Origin: Owenia fusiformis
Taxonomy: Eukaryota; Annelida; Polychaeta; Sabellida; Oweniidae
Assembly: GCA_903813345.2 (NCBI GenBank)
Contig: CAIIXF020000011.1
Location: 17,653,754 to 17,717,753 of the forward strand
Length of the DNA stretch: 64,000 nt
Direction of reading: 5' to 3'
Shown: piece by piece, positions 11,108 through 23,211 of the stretch
Numbering within the stretch: the stretch's first letter is position 1
Layout: every line of letters begins with the position of its first letter
The notes under the pieces: generated by a model
What the model was told of the DNA's origin: nothing
Database searches by the model: none
Seen by the model: only the letters and a program-made list of their open reading frames with translations
Made by a program: the position numbers and the translations under genes

Positions 11108-12478
11108 CTGTTCAAGACATGTATATTTGGTGTAAATAGTAGAGAGGTTAAGTGACACGTTTTAAAGATAACCTGTTCGTGAGCGTGTAATATTATGTCC
11201 CCCGGGTATTACTGTGTCACGCTCTCAATTCACTTTTCCAGGGACCCAATTACAATTATTTGCCGTATGCCTTTATATTCAGTCGACCATACTAAACACT
11301 ATACATGGGAGAAATAATCCACAGAAGACCCTAATTCTTCACGTTCACGTACAAGTTCTAAAAATACGTGTGTCTTAACATGTAGTATGATATCGCACGT
11401 CAATCACAATTTATGGAGCCGAAAGCGTTGGGTTGACAATGCGACTGTATTTCAGGAGTTAAATATTAATTAATGAGTACGGATAAATGTCATTCATTGA
11501 CGGTGACATTGGTAATCTGATTGGTCCATTTGACATAGACATACACGGTATTTTAAGTCATGAAACAGATTTGAGACTTTAAGCAATGCATATAAAATCG
11601 AAACGTAACCAGCACGCAAGGGTTGCCCTGTACAAATGCATGTAATTTTCTCACATAAGCAATCGTTCAGTTACAGTGTTTAATTAGTCCTTTGCATAGA
11701 CTACACATCATCGTGTAATGAGTCATTGATAGTTATATAGTTAGTTTTCTATTTTAAACAAGTTCGTCTAGTGCGATATTTGGAGCTAAAACATGTGTGA
11801 CACACATCATTTTCTTCAGAAAGCATTATAGTGCGCATCGAAATCAAAATTGCCAGCATAGTGCTCAATAGACATAAGGCATATGATTCCCGTTGACACC
11901 AACGCGAAAATGCAAATCTCCCGTTCTAAACACAGCTCTGAAGCTGATCGGGTATTTGAACTAGACTAAGTAGCGCTTGTTTTGTATGCGCGCTTTATAC
12001 ATTACTGTATATTGATTCATTGTCTTTGCGTTCACGGTTACGAATTCGTTGTAAAAAATATCGCTAGCTTATACTCTCTAATATCAGTTATCACACGTTT
12101 CAGCCAATCAGATTACTAGAATTTTACATATTATATGAAAATACGTTTTCTAAACTGACATCATGTTATCACAAGCACCAACGTCAAAATCACAATTTGC
12201 TTTAAAAAACAATTTTAATGAATTGAAATGTATTGGATACAAACGTTGAAATACTGACAGAAAAGTATCGTTCCCTCGAAAGCATGTATTTCATTACATA
12301 GCCTAATTGTTTGTATATATATACTAGAGTATACATAAGGGTTATGTATTGGGAGGTTTTGGATATGGGGTTTATCCAGAGGGAAATATGCATATCTACC
12401 TGAGGGACCGTAGGGACCGAAAGTAGATGTGCATATCTCACGAGGGATGAACCCAATATCCAAACCGACCGTACATAA
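11108..12478. other. Intergenic downstream of the GPCR
   Basis: Likely begins with the receptor's 3' UTR. A short imperfect inverted pair (TATGCATATCTACCTGAGGG and GATGTGCATATCTCACGAGGG) lies at about 12388-12448. No other gene was recognised. Confidence 0.5.
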
Positions 12479-12755
12479 CTGCTTTATCCTATACCAAGTA
12501 GAGTTTTCAGTGGCATATGGCCATTTCAATAGTACAAGGACATGTAAAAATAAACAAATCATTCATATGCAAAGTCATTTTATTGCATTACCGGAAGCGG
12601 GAAGATATGCACCGGAAGCAGGAAGGATATGCACCGAAGAGGGAGATATGGCGAGAGATATGGAGGTTCTGGATATGGAAACCTCAAAATCAGAATACGG
12701 GATATATCTTACCAACTTATCTCCCTAAAACTCTACTTGGCATAGGATAAAGTAG
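12479..12755. mobile_element. 277-bp MITE
   Basis: Terminal inverted repeats of 29 bp match at all but two positions (left end CTGCTTTATCCTATACCAAG, right end CTTGGCATAGGATAAAGTAG). The interior has a local repeat of GGAAGCAGGAAGGATATGCACC type. No coding capacity. The superfamily cannot be assigned from the flanks. Confidence 0.75.
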
Positions 12756-12855
12756 TATATACTACTATATAGTAGTACGTTATTCTGACCCAAATGGACT
12801 TTAATCTTAACATGTTGCAGATTATTGACATCGACAATATCTGGTGTCACAGAAA

Positions 12856-13080
12856 TAAGGTATCAACGTTTGGGTATAAGGTATCAACGTTTGGGTATAA
12901 GGTATCAACATTTATGTATAAGGTATCAACGTTTGGGTATAGGGTATCAACGTTTGGGTATAAGGTATCAACATTTATGTATAAGGTATCAACGTTTGGG
13001 TATAACGTATCAACGTTTGGGTATAACGTATCAACGTTTGGGTATAACGTATCAACGTTTGGGTATAACGTATCAATGTT
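12856..13080. repeat. 21-bp minisatellite, ~10.7 copies
   Basis: Near-perfect units of AAGGTATCAACGTTTGGGTA plus T. Units 3 and 6 share a CATTTATG variant, and units 8-11 share AACG in place of AAGG, showing local spread of variants. The 21-bp period keeps three frames open, which explains periodic ORFs such as (VSTFGYK)n and (NVDTLYP)n. These are not genes. Confidence 0.97.
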
Positions 13081-14939
13081 ACCATGTGTGTTTGTTTTTG
13101 CATGCTTAGAAGTATGGCAAACTGATAAAAATTTGATCAAATCATATAAATATTCCTATAACTTATCATACGTAAAGCTTAATCGTATTTCTTAAATTGT
13201 TTTTTGTTTTGTTAAAATGATCAAACTTAAGGTCGACATTGCATGTTATTTAAGATGCTGCTTGACAATGGAGTATTGTTTACGTATAGTGTTTTCTTCT
13301 ATAATGGTAATAAAAACAGCTTGGGCTTTAGAATCAATTTGTCAACGTTGGCACTAGCATTGTGTTCGTGAATACAATAAGTCAGAAACCCCTAGACAGT
13401 AGCTTACTCTTTATATCAGTTCAACTTGCGTCTAACTGATACAAATGAGTATCAATGACATAATATAGTTCAATCCCTTTGATGGCATTCATCTTTGAGT
13501 AATTAATCCCACAACAAAAGGATATTAATTGACCGCTTTCTTATACATTTTTGATACGTGAGTGCAGTATTAATCATAAGCACTTTTGATATTAAAACCC
13601 TTTTCCGGAGCAACAACAATATGTAATTCCAATAACAATTCAACGACAAATAATAGATAGATTCAGCTTTATTGAACATTCATACCCAAAAATGGGTTAA
13701 GTATGTACAAAGAAAATTTGATAACAGTATAACAACAAATACAATTTGTTGTATTGATATACAGGGTGTCCGGAAAATTAATGTGAATGCTTTCCGAATA
13801 ATGATCGTATTGGGTCTGTATCCGCATGTAAACCCTGTAAATATATCCTGAAAATGCACTGAAAATGTTGTGAAATTCTGTGCCAGTTGCTACTATAATT
13901 ATTTTGATAGTTATAGGAGATATTATATCCCTAAAGAAATATTCCATGCATTTATATATTGTTCATTCCGATGGATCTCCCTTAGCTTGCCGTATATTTT
14001 GTTTGCCCTCGAGCAAGGGTTGATTAGTAGGAAATCATGGAATCGGAAATGAGCTATGATTGAGCCTTAATTAAATTAATGTCCATGTGTAACATATTTT
14101 TCTTGCATTTTGACAGCTCATGACAGATCTTTAATCCCTTCATTTTGAAGTATTATGGAAGAAAATAGCATTTTTATGAAACATGTGCACTGTGCTAGAA
14201 AAAGATTGGCGTTTTAAATAAAATTGTGCCACCTAAATGGCATCATTGTCACATCACATATTTTTAAAAAATGAGCTTTAAAAGTTTATATACAGTGTTG
14301 TGTGTTGTACGTTATGATCTAAAAATCTAAACTTTTGTTTCTAAAACGGGAAATTCAAATATTTGAAAATTACAAGATGAACAACTTTTTTCCAGAATTC
14401 ATATTTTTCAAAAAATGTCAAGTCAAGAAAAGTAATATTTGAATGATTAAACTATATTTTCAAACTACCCGGTGCTTTCAATCTCTTTATGAATTGCATA
14501 TAGTGTAAAATCACATCTATTACTTCTACTGGGGGTTTAAATTTATAGATAAATGATTGCATGTCCCTTTAAACACGATATTAAATCCTCCGATGCTCAA
14601 TAACATCCTTCCTGTCTTTGGATGGATTCTTTGCTAACTTAAGATATGAAAGTACTATGCTATAGTCTATGATATCCTTTTGACATAATCTTTAAAATAG
14701 TTATGATGGTTTCTGGTATACACCCACACCTCTACTGTATCGCTTCAAGCATCAGCGGATTATAAATTCTAGACCCGGTGTGATGCCATAGTGTGATAAT
14801 GTCACCTTGTATTTCAGTTATCTCCTGGATTATAATAAGCTTTATCACTTAGGTGCCATTCTGCTACCTAACTTCAAATAGCATTTCATAGTTTCCACTA
14901 TGGAGCATCATGTTATTTGTTAAAAAAAGTGTGAGGTTA
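13081..14939. other. Intergenic, AT-rich
   Basis: No convincing gene. ATACAGGGTGTCCGGAAAAT at 13759-13778 resembles the terminal inverted repeat of mariner-type elements of the CAGGGTGTCC kind, but the partner end was not found. Confidence 0.5.
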
Positions 14940-14948
14940 TATCTCGAG

Positions 14949-15056
14949 TAGCCTTGCCCCAAGTCGGTATTTTTTACTTTATCTGATCTTGAATTATTAC
15001 CGGCGGTCATAATAGAAATCAAGATAAGTAAAAGAGACCGACTTGGGGCAAGGCTA
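14949..15056. mobile_element. 108-bp hairpin MITE with a 9-bp target duplication
   Basis: Almost wholly palindromic: the left end TAGCCTTGCCCCAAGTCGGT pairs with the right end ACCGACTTGGGGCAAGGCTA, and the complementarity runs on through TTTACTT..ATCT..TCTTGA. It is flanked on both sides by TATCTCGAG (14940-14948 and 15057-15065). A 9-bp duplication is typical of Mutator-like elements. Confidence 0.85.
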
Positions 15057-15550
15057 TATCTCGAGGAAAATGCAAGAAATTGTTTGAACCAAGTTTAAGA
15101 AGCGGTGAGTTCATATTTTCAGTGTAATACAACTGGTTCACGCATGCGCATTGGCTAAATAATACGGTTGGTGCATCAACTGTAGTCTATACGCCTGTAT
15201 TGGATCTTGCATTTTCCAAACTTCTGTGGAAATGAATTTAGGAAACAATTTTAGTAGTGTTATGTTTGGTATCATTGTTGGGTACTTTTGTCAGTTGGCG
15301 ATCAGTTATCATCCTAATATTAACCAGAGCTCGTGAAACCTTATCAATTATGCTACTCTTGACAACGTAATCGTGATATCAGAGAATTACCTATGTCAAG
15401 ACTACTATAAATTACATGAGACGACATCCTAGGTGGAAACATTGATCAAGATTAGTGGTACATGGGTTGATTGCATGTACAATGGCATTAGTGTACTTTG
15501 GAATATCTTTGAAAACGTTCTCTGTATGAGGATCTTTTATTTATTTTATC

Positions 15551-15762
15551 TATTTTGATCAGATTGCTTTAAGAATAGATCGGCGGTCTATGTTGATTTT
15601 AAAATAACTTAATGGAGGATATTTATTTTGATCAGATTGCTTTGAGAATAGATCGGCGGTCTATGTTGATTTTAAAATAACTTAATGGAAGATATTTATT
15701 TTGATGAGATTGCTTTAAGAATAGATCGGCGATCTATGTTGATTATAAAATAACTTAATGCA
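15551..15762. repeat. Three tandem copies of a 73-bp unit
   Basis: TATTTTGATCAGATTGCTTT recurs at 15551, 15624 and (one change) 15697. Each copy continues through AGAATAGATCGGCGGTCTAT to AAAATAACTTAATG. Within each copy GATCGGCGGTC is a near-palindrome. Confidence 0.95.
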
Positions 15763-16440
15763 TTCTAAGACACTTCTGTTTTCAAATAGTGCTATACATC
15801 AGGAAAAACCGTTGAAATATGTTTGGAATTGTTTGATGTACAACAGTAACACGGTATTTAAGCACGTATATGTTGGATACGCAAATCAGTAAAAGGTTTG
15901 GCCTAATTGTTTTTCCGGGGTTGTTTTGAACAAATTGAGCACATTGACTTCACTGTCTAATGAACGTATAAAAGATCTTTTTAAACATATTTTTACATAT
16001 CTAACTTGTCTGAAAAAACACTGGAAATAATTTTCAATAAAACCATGTTTTAGCATTCAAGCTGAGGAAAATATATGTGACCAAAAATCTTTATTATTTT
16101 CACTATGATGAAGGATATTATCAACCGTGATGCATTTTCTCTGGAGATGCAATCCTGAGTGAATTATATGCAATTGTTTCCAAAATGGCATTGATATATT
16201 GAGTATGATAGGATCGGATAAATTAACAGAAACCAGTGATAAAATGAAAAGGCAGAACAACTTTATCTCATTACAGTAATTGAATGCCCCAAATATCAGA
16301 ACTAGGTTCACCTGAAACAGGTCATAAGAGATCTGTGTATTGTTCTCGCAGTATTATGATAAACATTTTAGATTGGAATGTTTGTCTTGATTTGTTGAAC
16401 AACAAATTAAGAAAACTGAGAGAACTAGTTCACATAAAAA
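15763..16440. other. Intergenic, nothing recognised
   Basis: AT-rich, with short frames on both strands. No exon, RNA gene or repeat was noticed. Confidence 0.5.
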
Positions 16441-16444
16441 AGTG

Positions 16445-16790
16445 ACTGATGAGTAAAAACTGAATTAACTATGAAACAATCAACAAAAATTGAATGATAG
16501 GCAAAAATCTGTACCAACTATGAAACAATCAATGAATGATAAGCAAAAATCTGTACCAACTATGAAACAATCAACAAAAATTGAAGGATAGGCATAAACT
16601 GTACGTACTATGAAACATTCAACAAAAAGTGACTGGTAAGCAAAAATCTGTACCAATTGTAAAACAATCAACAAAAATTGAATGAGAGGCAAAAAGCTGT
16701 ACCAACTATGAAAAATCAATAAATGATAGGCAATTCTGTACCAATCATGACACAATCAACAATAATTGAATAGCAGGCATAAAGTACCAA
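16445..16790. repeat. ~49-bp tandem array, left part
   Basis: About seven degenerate units containing AATCTGTACCAACTATGAAAC, AATCAACAAAAATTGAATG and TAGGCA. The same array, in the same orientation, resumes at about 20385-20590. The 3.6-kb element between the two parts therefore inserted into this array. Confidence 0.85.
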
Positions 16791-19700
16791 TAGGCCATCA
16801 GCCTGGGGGGTTGGTCGGTATCAAATTAGGGGAATAATCGCCATAGTGATTTTTGGGAAGATTAAGACCTCAAAAGTAAGAAAATATGTGATAGCATTGT
16901 AACAGTTGTAGCTAAATGGGTGTTATCACCCATTTTTCAAAATGGCTGCTGGTGCACATGTCACATTATAAGAGTGGGATTTTCTAAGCACACTGAGATG
17001 CAAAAACTGTGATTTTAGGACCTATGTCTTTGGTTTTAGGGGTCAAGGATTTAATTTATGTTTAAATCTAAGTCATCAAACAATTGTTTCTTGTAGAAAT
17101 CCAAGATGGCCGCCAAAATGGGTGCAAAAACGAATATGTAACTACTGTTAATGCTCAAGAAACACTTAAGAACAGTGATTTTGGACCCCATGTCTACATT
17201 TAGGGGTCAAGGATTTGATTTATGTCTAAATCTGAGTAATCAAATAATTACTTTTCATAGAAATTCAAGATGGCCACCAAAATGGATGCAAAATCAAATA
17301 TGTAACTATTGATTTAAGCTCAAAGAATAGTGATTTTGGAGACCATATCTGGGTTTTAAGGGTCAAGGATTTGACTTATGTCTAAATCTAAGTCATCAAA
17401 CTATTACTTTAAATAAAAATTCCAAGATGGCCACCAAAATGGGTGCCAAAATGAATATTCAACTATTAATTTAAGCTCAGAGAACAGTTGAGAACAGTGA
17501 TTTTTGAGACATGTCTAGGTTTAAAGGGTCAAGGATTTGACTTATGTCTAAATCTAAGTCATCAAACAATTACTTTATATAGAAATCCAAGATGGCCATC
17601 AAAATAGGTGCCAAAATGAATATTTAATTGATTGATTAAAGCTCAAAGAACAGTTAAGAACAGTGATTTTGGAGCACATGTCTGCGTTTTAGGGGTCAAT
17701 GATTTCATTTATGTCTAAATCTGAGTCATCAAACAATCACTTTATATAGAAATCCAAGATGGCCACCAAAATGGGTGCCAAAATGAATATTTAACTGATT
17801 GATTTAATCTCAAAGAACAGTTGAGAACAGTGATTTTTGAGACAATGTCTGGTTTAAAGGGTCAAGGATTTGACTTATGTCTAAATCTAAGTCATCAAAC
17901 AATTACTTTATATAGAAATCCAAGATGGCCATCAAAATAGGTGCCAAAATGAATATTTAATTGATTGATTAAAGCTCAAAGAACAATTGAGAACAGTGAT
18001 GTTTGAGACAATGTCTAGGTTTTAAGGGTCAAGGATTAGACTTATGTCTAAATCTGAGTCATCAAACAATTACTTTATGCAGAAATCCAAGATGGCCATC
18101 AAAATGGGAGCCAAAATGAATATTTAACTATTGATTTTAGCTCAAAGAACATAACAGTAAAGAACAGTGATTTTGGAGACAATGACTAGGTTTTAGGGGT
18201 CAAGGGTTTCATTTATGTCTAAATCTGAGTCATCAAACAATTGCTTTTCATAGAAATCCAAGATGGTCACCAAAATGGGTGCCAATAACAAGTAAATGTT
18301 GATATAAGCTCAAAGAACAGTTTACAACAGTAATTTGAGACCATGTCAAGATTTTTGGTGTCAAGAATTTCAGTTATGTCTACAACTATAATTAATTCCT
18401 TTATTTGGATCCAAGATGGCTTCCAACATTGCTGCCGAAGTGAAAATAAGATTAATTATCTAAACATATAGAGGAGTTAGAACATTAATTTTTGATTAAT
18501 TTTGTCTTTAATAAAATCAACAAACATTTTATTTATATGGGTATCCAAGATGGCCTCCAAAATGGCTGCCAAAATGAATTCATATAACTATCCATTTAAC
18601 CACATAGATCACCAAGAACAATAATTTTGGAAGCAATGTTTACTTTAAGGAGGTCATGAATTTCAGTTATCTAGAGCTTTGCCATGAAACAATCTGTGAT
18701 TAATATCAGAATTCAAGATGGATGCCAAAGTGATAATATTATGCAGCCATTTTGGTGGCCATCTTGGATATCAAAATAAAGGAATTATTTTATGACTTAA
18801 TTATAGACAAAATTGAAATTCTTGGCCTCTTAAACCTGGACACAGTCTCCAAAATCACTGTCCTTAACTATTCTTTGAGCTTAGATCAATAGTTACATAT
18901 TCATTTCAGCACCCATTTTGGTAGCCATCTTGGATTTCTATAAAAAGTAGTTATTTATACTTAGATTTAGACATTAATGAAGTCTTTGGCCCCTACAAAA
19001 TAGACAGAGTCTCTAAAATTACTGTACTTAACTGTTATTTCAGCTTAAATCAATAGTTACATATTCATTTTGGCATCCATTTTGGTGGCCATCTTGAATT
19101 TCTATAAAAAGTAATAGTTTGATGACTTAGATTTAGACATAAGTCTAATCCTTGACCCTTTAAACCTAGACATGTCTCAAAAATCACTGTTCTCAACTGT
19201 TCTTTGAGCTTAAGGATGCAGTACCGGGTCGGTTTTCACGTCTGTTTGCGCAGGTTTGACTTCCGGTTTGAGAAAGCTAGCTCCCAAGAACGTCATTTTC
19301 GCATTTAGTCTTATTCAAAAATTATAGTTTATTTCGATAATAATGTTTCCAGAAAAGAATTAAATTGCAAACATTTTATCAAGCATATGTTATCCCTTTC
19401 ACTTTTATGGGAAAACTTGTTCTTGAGTCGCAATTAGTGGATACGAAAACCAGGGTTCGAAAGGTGCCAGCTCTATTGAAAACTCAAAAAAGTAAAAAGA
19501 TTCATTTTGGGTGGGTAAAATAATATTTTTATTTTGTAATTACCAGATGGTCAATCCTCTTCATATTGCACTTGGATGATGATAACATCATAGTGATACA
19601 TTGTAAAAAATATGAGCAAAATCTAATGTCTGGAACTTTTTCTACGCTGACCTGGTACTGCATCCTTAAATCAATCAGTTGAATATTCATTTTGGCACCC

Positions 19701-20378
19701 ATTTTGGTGGCCATCTTGGATTTCTATATAAAGTAATTGTTTGATGACTCAGATTAAGACATAAGTCAAATCCTTGACCCTTAAAACCAAGACATGATCT
19801 CTGAAATCACTGTACATATGTTCTTTGAGCTTAAATCAATAGTTACAGTGCATATTCGTTTTGGCACCCATTCTGGCGGCCATCTTGTATTTCTATGAAA
19901 AGGTAATTATTTGATGACTCCCATTTAGACATAAATGAAATCCGTAACTCTAAAACTGTGACATTATCTCCAAAATCACTGTTCTTAACTGTTCTTCGAG
20001 CTTAAATCAATGGTTACATACCGGTATTCGTTTTGGGACCCATTTTGGTGGCCATCTTGGATTTCTATAAGAAGTAATTGCTTGATGACTTAGATTTCGG
20101 CATAAATGAAATCATTGACCCCTAAAACCTTAACTTAGGCCCTAAAATCACAGTTTCTGCATCTCAGTATACTTAGATATACCCACTCTTATATTGTAAC
20201 ACGTGCACCAGCGGCCATTTTGAAAAATGGGTGAAAACACCCATTTAGCTACAACTGTTGCAATGCTATCACATATTTTCTTACTCTAGAGGTCTTAACC
20301 TTCCCAAAAATCACTGTGGCGATTATTCCCCTGATTTGATACCGATAACCTAAATTTTGGGGTGAAGCTGATGGCCTA
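16791..20378. mobile_element. 3.6-kb palindromic foldback element built of ~165-bp monomers
   Basis: The ends are inverted (TAGGCCATCAGC at 16791; GCTGATGGCCTA ending at 20378), and about 220 bp of further inverted sequence follows at each end (for example GGGGAATAATCGCCATAGTG and its complement). CAA flanks both ends and may be a 3-bp target duplication. Inside, about eleven plus-strand monomers of 135-175 bp run to about 18740, then six or seven minus-strand monomers run back, giving a large palindrome centred near 18740. Each monomer carries CCAAGATGGCCACC, usually followed by AAAATGGGTGCC. No ORF of note. The right arm is shorter and is interrupted by a 452-bp MITE. Confidence 0.85.
19214..19665. 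mobile_element. 452-bp MITE nested in the palindromic element, TTAA target
   Basis: Begins GGATGCAGTACCGGGTC and ends with the complement of GGATGCAGTACCAGGTC, flanked by TTAA at 19210-19213 and 19666-19669. Joining the flanks restores GAGCTTAAATCAAT, found in neighbouring monomers, so the insertion is younger than the monomer array. A TTAA target duplication is typical of piggyBac and Kolobok. Confidence 0.9.
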
Positions 20379-20384
20379 CAACGT

Positions 20385-20590
20385 GAAACAATCAATAAAA
20401 ATTAAACAGTAGGCAAAATGTGTACCAACTCAATAAATAATCAGTACAAAGTGACGTGAAGGCAAAAATCTGTACCAACTATGAAACAATCAACAAAAAT
20501 TGAAGGATAGGCATAAACTGTACCTACTATGAAACATTTAACAAAAAGTTACTGGTATGCAAAAATCTGTATCAACTATGAAACAACCAC
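20385..20590. repeat. ~49-bp tandem array, right part
   Basis: Same orientation and sequence type as 16445-16790. For example AAAATCTGTACCAACTATGA followed by AACAATCAACAAAAATTGAAG occurs on both sides of the 3.6-kb element. Confidence 0.85.
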
Positions 20591-22520
20591 TAGTCTTATT
20601 TGTAATCAACAAGATCGCATACGTAATCGAGTCCACATGGGATTTGTATGAGTTATTTAATAACGGGCTCAATTTTAGCATCTGCCGTATCTTCTTTCTA
20701 TGTTCCTACTATATCTGTTTTTTTTGGAAGACGTCCCAAAAGATGGGTCAGTAATCTTCATTGGCTCTTCGACAGCTGGTAGTGTTCCTTTTAGATAAGG
20801 ATAAGAGATCCAAGTATGAGGTTAAGCGGGTTAATCTTGGCCAAGTGCATAACACATAACGTAAATACCTGGTAACCTATACAAGTTGTATCTCCTTTTT
20901 CATAAAGGGCGGTAGAGATATACAGAGTGCCCTGATAGTATGGACCCCCCCCCCTAGACAGATATTTACCAATGTCTCCATAGTATATGCTTTTGATATT
21001 GTACAATTGCAAACCAGATGGGGGAGAGATTTCCAAAAGTTCACCAGAACACCCATACGCCATTTGAAAAATACATATCAGTTTGACCATTTTTCGTATA
21101 TGTGATGGATTTTAGGATGTAAAGATATAAATGTGATATAATATGTGTTATTTTATTTGAAAAACTTTAAAAATATACAAAAAGAATAGTTTTACACTCT
21201 TTAATTTCTTATACTTAGGTTTGGGCATGGGCTTCCATTTGGCCATGATAAAATTCACGTTTCCTCTTAATAACATGGATTAAATATTTGAACACAGAAA
21301 TTAACGAATCAGTCTATAATGTGAGTTTCAGCAGACCAGACACCCAGACGTATTTTATATTGATCATCGGAAGGGGGTTTCTTGCAGAATTTATGTCCGA
21401 AACCAAATAGAATAATTATTAGGGGAAAATAAACATCACCGTTCACTGATTCTTAAAATAAAATGGTCACTTTGTGTGCGTAAATTTTGTTTCGTTTTTT
21501 TGTCTTTAGGTTTGAATACAATTGCCCTTCAATGATCTGTACAGTAAAACCTGCTAAGTGGAACACCTCACCTCAAAGTGTAACAGTCCCATGGCCCATT
21601 TACTTCATGCTAATGAACCAGGGGTCAGGTAGATCGTATGTAGTACGTACAGAAGTAGAGCTCAATAGAAAATACAGTTATAATATTCAGTTTACCCTAC
21701 TACTAGAAACGATCTGGCCGAAATATGTGAAGTGATCGGAAGAACAGCTCCTAAGTGGAACAAATTTTAAAACCACCAGCGTTTCACTTACAAAGGCTTT
21801 ATTGTATGTGGAATGTGGTATTATCGCTTTCCAATTTGATTTCATATGCACAATTTCATTGGTCTATTCAATCACACCCCTAACTTATGAGGTTGACCAA
21901 TAAGATGATATCTCATCCATTAAAATCCTCAATATCATTCTATGACACAATAATAAGACTTGGACAGAAATTTCACCCTCTGATTCCAAGGATGTTCTAC
22001 AATGTGGTTTATAACGTTAATATCACCTTTCCACAAAGTCAGCTCATGAATATTATAATGAGCCGCTTAAAAATCTATGACGTCAATGATGGAAACTTTT
22101 CCCGCGAAAGCACAATCCGGTTGAGTTACATGTAAATCTCTGGGTACTTTCAGTCAATTTATCTGCTTCAAAATGGTAAGTTATCATAAAATAATCATCG
22201 ATTTGATATTATACATCACATTCACATATGTTTATGCCCTTTTAGTAATAGTATTATTGAATCAAGGTTAGTAATTGACAAGAGATTCATTGCCGGTCAT
22301 TGATCTGTTGACAACATTGAATGGAAATGTACAGCAGACATTAACATTAGTTATCCGTCTCGGTAAGTGTACCTGTGTTATATATGTTCCGGAGGGGGCA
22401 CTCTCATGTACTTTGATTATTGATTTGTATAGTTACCCTAATTACAATACAAGTTCATAATAACGATTGCTAATATCCATTACAAATATCATATTCACCT
22501 GGTCATCTCTGTCAAATCAG
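20591..22520. other. Intergenic with an old pogo/Tigger-like end and isolated splice-like sites
   Basis: ACAGTAAAACCTGCTAAGTGG at 21540-21560 is like the end of the pogo-type MITE at 56108, here degraded. Between 22140 and 22520 several strong donor sequences occur (AAAATG|GTAAGT at 22175, CTCG|GTAAGT at 22366) next to short open stretches. They could be small exons of the THAP gene that follows, but phases could not be made consistent. Confidence 0.4.
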
Positions 22521-23211
22521 ATTGAGAGCTAATTCTTTACTGAGAGAAGTTATTGTATTGGATATATTCCAAGGCTCAACGGTAAGCTATTTTTCCGAGG
22601 AAATAAAATTAATATTAAATCCCCATATATAAAAAGATTTGTGAAGGAATTTCCAAGGTAAATATGTCATTCACACCATTATACTGGACGGTGTTTTTCA
22701 AATACCATATTGCATACTAGTTTCACAGATGTGTTGACCGGGAAATATGAGCATCGTGCGATATAAAACTTATATACCATGCTTTGTGTGAAGATCGTAT
22801 ATCATATGGTACGAGATAAATAGTTCGCATTAATAATCCAAGACTCACAAAAATGGTATTTAAAATCAGAATTACAAATACTGTACATACAGCAAAGATA
22901 AATGTATGCAATTGCATAACATGAACTTTTCTTTTATTTAGGATCCAGCAGGATACCATCGATATCATTTGAATAAAGATGAGAACAACTATCCCAAACA
23001 AAATAAATCGGGAATAAATTGCATTGTACCGATGTGCACGTCTTATGGGAAAGCGAAGGTTGATGAGAAATTTGTCACATATATTAAAGTGCCAGGAAGT
23101 ATGAAAAACAAATGGCTTATTGCGATGCATAGGGTTGAAGATAAAAAGTTTCAATTAACTTCATTGAGTAGAGTTTGTTCTTTACATTTTGAAAATAATG
23201 AGAACGCTTAG
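22521..23211 (+). CDS. THAP zinc-finger exon(s), partial or decayed gene
   Basis: The exon at 22942-23211 (acceptor CTTTTATTTAG) encodes a THAP-type C2CH DNA-binding module: CIVPMC gives the first Cys pair, then KVPGSMKNKWLIAM, and RVCSLHF gives the last Cys and His. THAP domains occur in host chromatin regulators and in P-element-type transposases. The frame ends at a stop only six codons after HF, with no basic tail and no AVPTIF-like box, so the domain looks clipped. A possible preceding exon at 22521-22581 (acceptor CTGTCAAATCAG, donor AACG|GTAAGC) ends in phase 0 and would read LLREVIVLDIFQGST into DPAGYHRYHL. There is no clear start codon. A truncated P-like transposon piece is equally possible. 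Confidence 0.5.

Noticed and set aside
12794-13195. ORFs of 94-133 codons in three frames
   Set aside because: Periodic translation of the 21-bp minisatellite; repeats of VSTFGYK, RLGIRYQ and NVDTLYP only.
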